A stretch of 64,000 nucleotides of DNA, from assembly GCF_014203645.1 (NCBI RefSeq), contig NZ_JACHJL010000009.1, positions 62,001-126,000 of the forward strand, read 5' to 3'. This document shows, in pieces, positions 61,933-64,000 of this stretch. The position numbers and the translations under genes are program-made. Under the pieces are notes generated by a model. That model did not search any database. It was not told the origin of the DNA and saw nothing but the letters and a program-made list of their open reading frames with translations. This DNA comes from Streptomyces zagrosensis (GTDB taxonomy: Bacteria; Actinomycetota; Actinomycetes; Streptomycetales; Streptomycetaceae). Each line of letters starts with the position of its first letter. The first letter of the stretch is position 1.

Positions 61933-64000
61933 GTGAACGTGCGCGTGGGACTGCTGACCGAGGGTGGATATCCGTACGCGAACGGTGCGGCGAGCACGTG
62001 GTGCGACCGGCTCGTACGCGGCCTTGGCCAGCATGAGTTCGAGGTCTGTGCGCTGAGCCGCAGTGCCGAGCAGGAGGCCGCCGGCTGGGTGCCGCTACCG
62101 GACCAGGTGCGACGCGTCCGCACCGCTCCGCTGTGGGGAGATCTCCCGTACGAGTCGATGCACGGCGCGGCACGCCCCTACCGGCGTCGGGAACGCGCCC
62201 GGTTCGCCGAACACTTCGGTCACTTTGCGCGGGCTATCAGCGCGGCGACCATCGGCTCACCGGACGACGAGACGGACACCGACCAGGCCGGGGCCGCTTC
62301 AACCGGCGAAACGGCACGCGACGGCGATGCCCAAGCCCCAGCCGCACGCGGAACGGATACGACGAAAGGCTGTTCGGGCGCTGCCGCGATGGCGGGCATC
62401 CATTCGAGTGTCCCAGCGGGCACCGGAGCGGCCCCGGCTGCGCAGGAGGCCGAATCGGCGGGCGATATGCGTCGGGGTGCTCCTGCTGGAAACCTGGGCT
62501 GGTCGGCCGGGCTCTCTAGCGGGCGGGGTGGCGTGGGTCCGTCACGCGAGCGCTCCGCGCGCCTGGCGGACCGTTTCGCCACTGTGGGGCAGAACGCTCC
62601 ACGCGGCCCGAACTGCCCGGACGGGAGGGACCTCGCGGCGAGTGGCGGCGAGGGGGCGGTGACGCATGAGGGTGTGGGGACGGTTGGGGGTACCGGTACC
62701 AGTACGGAGGCGGGCCGGGGCTCGGACAGAGGCGCGGGTGAGGGCTCGGGTGCGGACGAAGGCTTGGACGAAGGCGCGGATGGGTCCCGTGGATTTAACC
62801 CCTTGCGTACGTCCGTGGCGCGGGCCAGTGGTGCGTACGCCGTGCCGTCGCGCACCTTCACCGATGGGCTTTACGGATTAGCCGAACTGGCGCGCAATTA
62901 CGGGGGGTTGTCCACCGCGCTGCGCTCCGAACAGGCGCTGCGGCTGTTGGAGGCGGCCTGCCATGCGCCGGGCGCGATGGGCGACGTACAGCGGGCGACC
63001 GTCACCGAGCTGCTGGCCGTCACCCGATATCTGGAGTCTGCGCTGCGCCCGCTGTCCCTGGACTGGTACGGCGATGGCGACGGCGGCCGGGCCGGCGCGC
63101 GTCCCCACAACGGCGCTACCGGCTGCATTGACCGCCCCGGCCTCCCCGACCACGGCGATGCGTGCGGCGAGGCCGCGGAGCGCGGTCTCGCCGGCGTGGA
63201 CCTGTGCCACGCCACGTCCGGTGGGCCCGCCGCACTCCCAGGGCTGCTGGCCAAGCGCTTCTTCGGCACGCCACTGTTGGTCACCGAACACGGCACGCGG
63301 CTACGCGAGCACTACCTCGCCCACTCCGGCGCGTCCGCGACCAACCCGGCGTGCCCACCAGAACGCGCCCCCCACTCTGCTCCCGTACGCGCCCTGATCG
63401 CCTCGTTCCACCGGCAGTTGGCCGCGGAGGTGTACGCCCAAGCCGCACTCATCACGCCGGGCCATGCGCACACCCGCCGCTGGCAGGAGCGCTGCGGTGC
63501 CGACCCCGCGCGGGTGCGGACCGTGTATCCGGGGCTGGACGTCAGCCGGTTCGCCGACGCGGGGGAGGGTGGCGCGGCGGGCGCCGACGACGGCCGGACG
63601 CTGCTGTGGGTCGGCCGTGTCGAGCCCAGCAGGGACCTCCTCTCGCTGTTGCACGCGTTCGCACAGGTACACCGGGCCGAGCCGGGCAGCCGGTTGCGGA
63701 TCGTGGACACCGGTCCGCCCGCCGGCCCGGACGAGACCGCCGCCGGCACCTACCCGATCGACGCGGCTGCCCTGCTCGGCAGCGCACCGCCGATGGCCAT
63801 GGCGTACGGAGCCGCGGCGTACGGAGCCGCGGCCCACGGAGCCACAGCGTTCGGGCCCGCAGCGGGTGGCACGACGCTCGCGGCAGTGGCGCCCGGGGCC
63901 ACGGTAGATACGGCCGCGGTGTGGGGCGGCATGGTGCGGGGCGGCATGGTGCGCGAAGGACGGAAGGGCGCGGCGCGTTGGGGGCGCGGGGGCGGTGGCC
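61933..64000 (+). CDS. DUF3492 domain glycosyltransferase (5' part, runs off window)
   Basis: At least 689 residues from GTG after ggagatcggg; open to the window end. Residues 1-~100 begin the DUF3492 domain (VGLLTEGGYPYANGAASTWC, LVRGLGQHEFEVCALSRSAE), like PelF-type glycosyltransferases. Residues ~105-305 are a Gly/Ala/Ser/Asp low-complexity insertion absent from usual members. The domain resumes at TFTDGLYGLAELARNYGGLS and continues to TEHGTRLREHYL and ITPGHAHTRRW, then the GT4 Rossmann core (VYPGLDVSRF, LLWVGRVEPSRDLLSLL). A second Ala/Gly/Met-rich insertion starts near 63760. The Leu316 codon is TTA. Confidence 0.85.
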   Translation, partial: MNVRVGLLTEGGYPYANGAASTWCDRLVRGLGQHEFEVCALSRSAEQEAAGWVPLPDQVRRVRTAPLWGDLPYESMHGAARPYRRRERARFAEHFGHFARAISAATIGSPDDETDTDQAGAASTGETARDGDAQAPAARGTDTTKGCSGAAAMAGIHSSVPAGTGAAPAAQEAESAGDMRRGAPAGNLGWSAGLSSGRGGVGPSRERSARLADRFATVGQNAPRGPNCPDGRDLAASGGEGAVTHEGVGTVGGTGTSTEAGRGSDRGAGEGSGADEGLDEGADGSRGFNPLRTSVARASGAYAVPSRTFTDGLYGLAELARNYGGLSTALRSEQALRLLEAACHAPGAMGDVQRATVTELLAVTRYLESALRPLSLDWYGDGDGGRAGARPHNGATGCIDRPGLPDHGDACGEAAERGLAGVDLCHATSGGPAALPGLLAKRFFGTPLLVTEHGTRLREHYLAHSGASATNPACPPERAPHSAPVRALIASFHRQLAAEVYAQAALITPGHAHTRRWQERCGADPARVRTVYPGLDVSRFADAGEGGAAGADDGRTLLWVGRVEPSRDLLSLLHAFAQVHRAEPGSRLRIVDTGPPAGPDETAAGTYPIDAAALLGSAPPMAMAYGAAAYGAAAHGATAFGPAAGGTTLAAVAPGATVDTAAVWGGMVRGGMVREGRKGAARWGRGGGG

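Overview
The window looks like chromosomal DNA of a Streptomyces or a very close relative. It is very GC-rich, uses GTG and TTG starts freely, has strong Shine-Dalgarno sites, and carries families typical of that genus (DUF6113, DUF6758, DUF3117, DUF3107, DUF3152, DUF3492). Most of it is a conserved actinobacterial core block. From memory, the order mshB / fdxA-dapC / dapE / LOG / folP2 / DivIVA-like / tag / DUF3117 / O-methyltransferase / sigE / anti-sigma / htrA / tatB / mrp / DUF1003 / MgtE-CBS / corA follows Mycobacterium tuberculosis Rv1170 to Rv1239c. I saw no rRNA, tRNA, CRISPR array, insertion sequence or attachment site.

Layout. 1-168: 3' end of a Pro/Ala-rich protein gene. 0.4-3.0 kb: a flavin oxidoreductase and an ECF41/SigJ-type sigma factor, with an ECF41-like promoter in front and imperfect ~80-bp direct repeats on both sides. 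3.0-5.3 kb: an S9 dipeptidyl peptidase. 6.3-11.1 kb: mycothiol deacetylase mshB, DUF6113 and a large membrane-anchored cell-wall-binding protein, ending in eight 16-bp tandem repeats and a terminator. 11.4-15.3 kb: SirB1-like and GNAT genes opposite fdxA-dapC. 15.5-23.8 kb: two exported proteins, dapE, LOG, a FolP2-type pteroate synthase, a DivIVA-like protein, Tag, an enoyl-CoA hydratase and DUF3117. 24.4-30.4 kb: an envelope-stress module (O-methyltransferase, sigE, zinc anti-sigma, htrA, tatB). 31.3-39.1 kb: Mrp, DUF1003, MgtE-like, a lipoprotein, an EamA transporter and CorA. 39.6-46.2 kb: SUFU domain, MFS exporter, DUF6758, PHP phosphoesterase, MarC, a small codon-atypical gene and a NYN protein. 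46.4-55.4 kb: two alpha/beta hydrolases, a DEAD-box helicase, ferritin-like, DUF3107, TetR and DUF3152 genes. 55.9-61.8 kb: a translationally coupled oligopeptide ABC operon with a fused double ATPase. 61.9-64.0 kb: the 5' part of a DUF3492 glycosyltransferase that runs off the window.

How the genes work together. dapC and dapE both serve meso-diaminopimelate and lysine synthesis. The sigE module probably senses envelope damage and answers with HtrA proteolysis; TatB serves folded-protein export. MgtE-like and CorA genes point to magnesium handling. The dpp-like genes import peptides. No clear new multi-gene system stands out. The most unusual points are the terminal glycosyltransferase (about 200-residue low-complexity insertion, and the only in-frame TTA codon I found), the repeat-flanked ECF41 cassette, the repeat-rich HtrA N-terminus, and several unexplained tandem repeats and operator-like palindromes.
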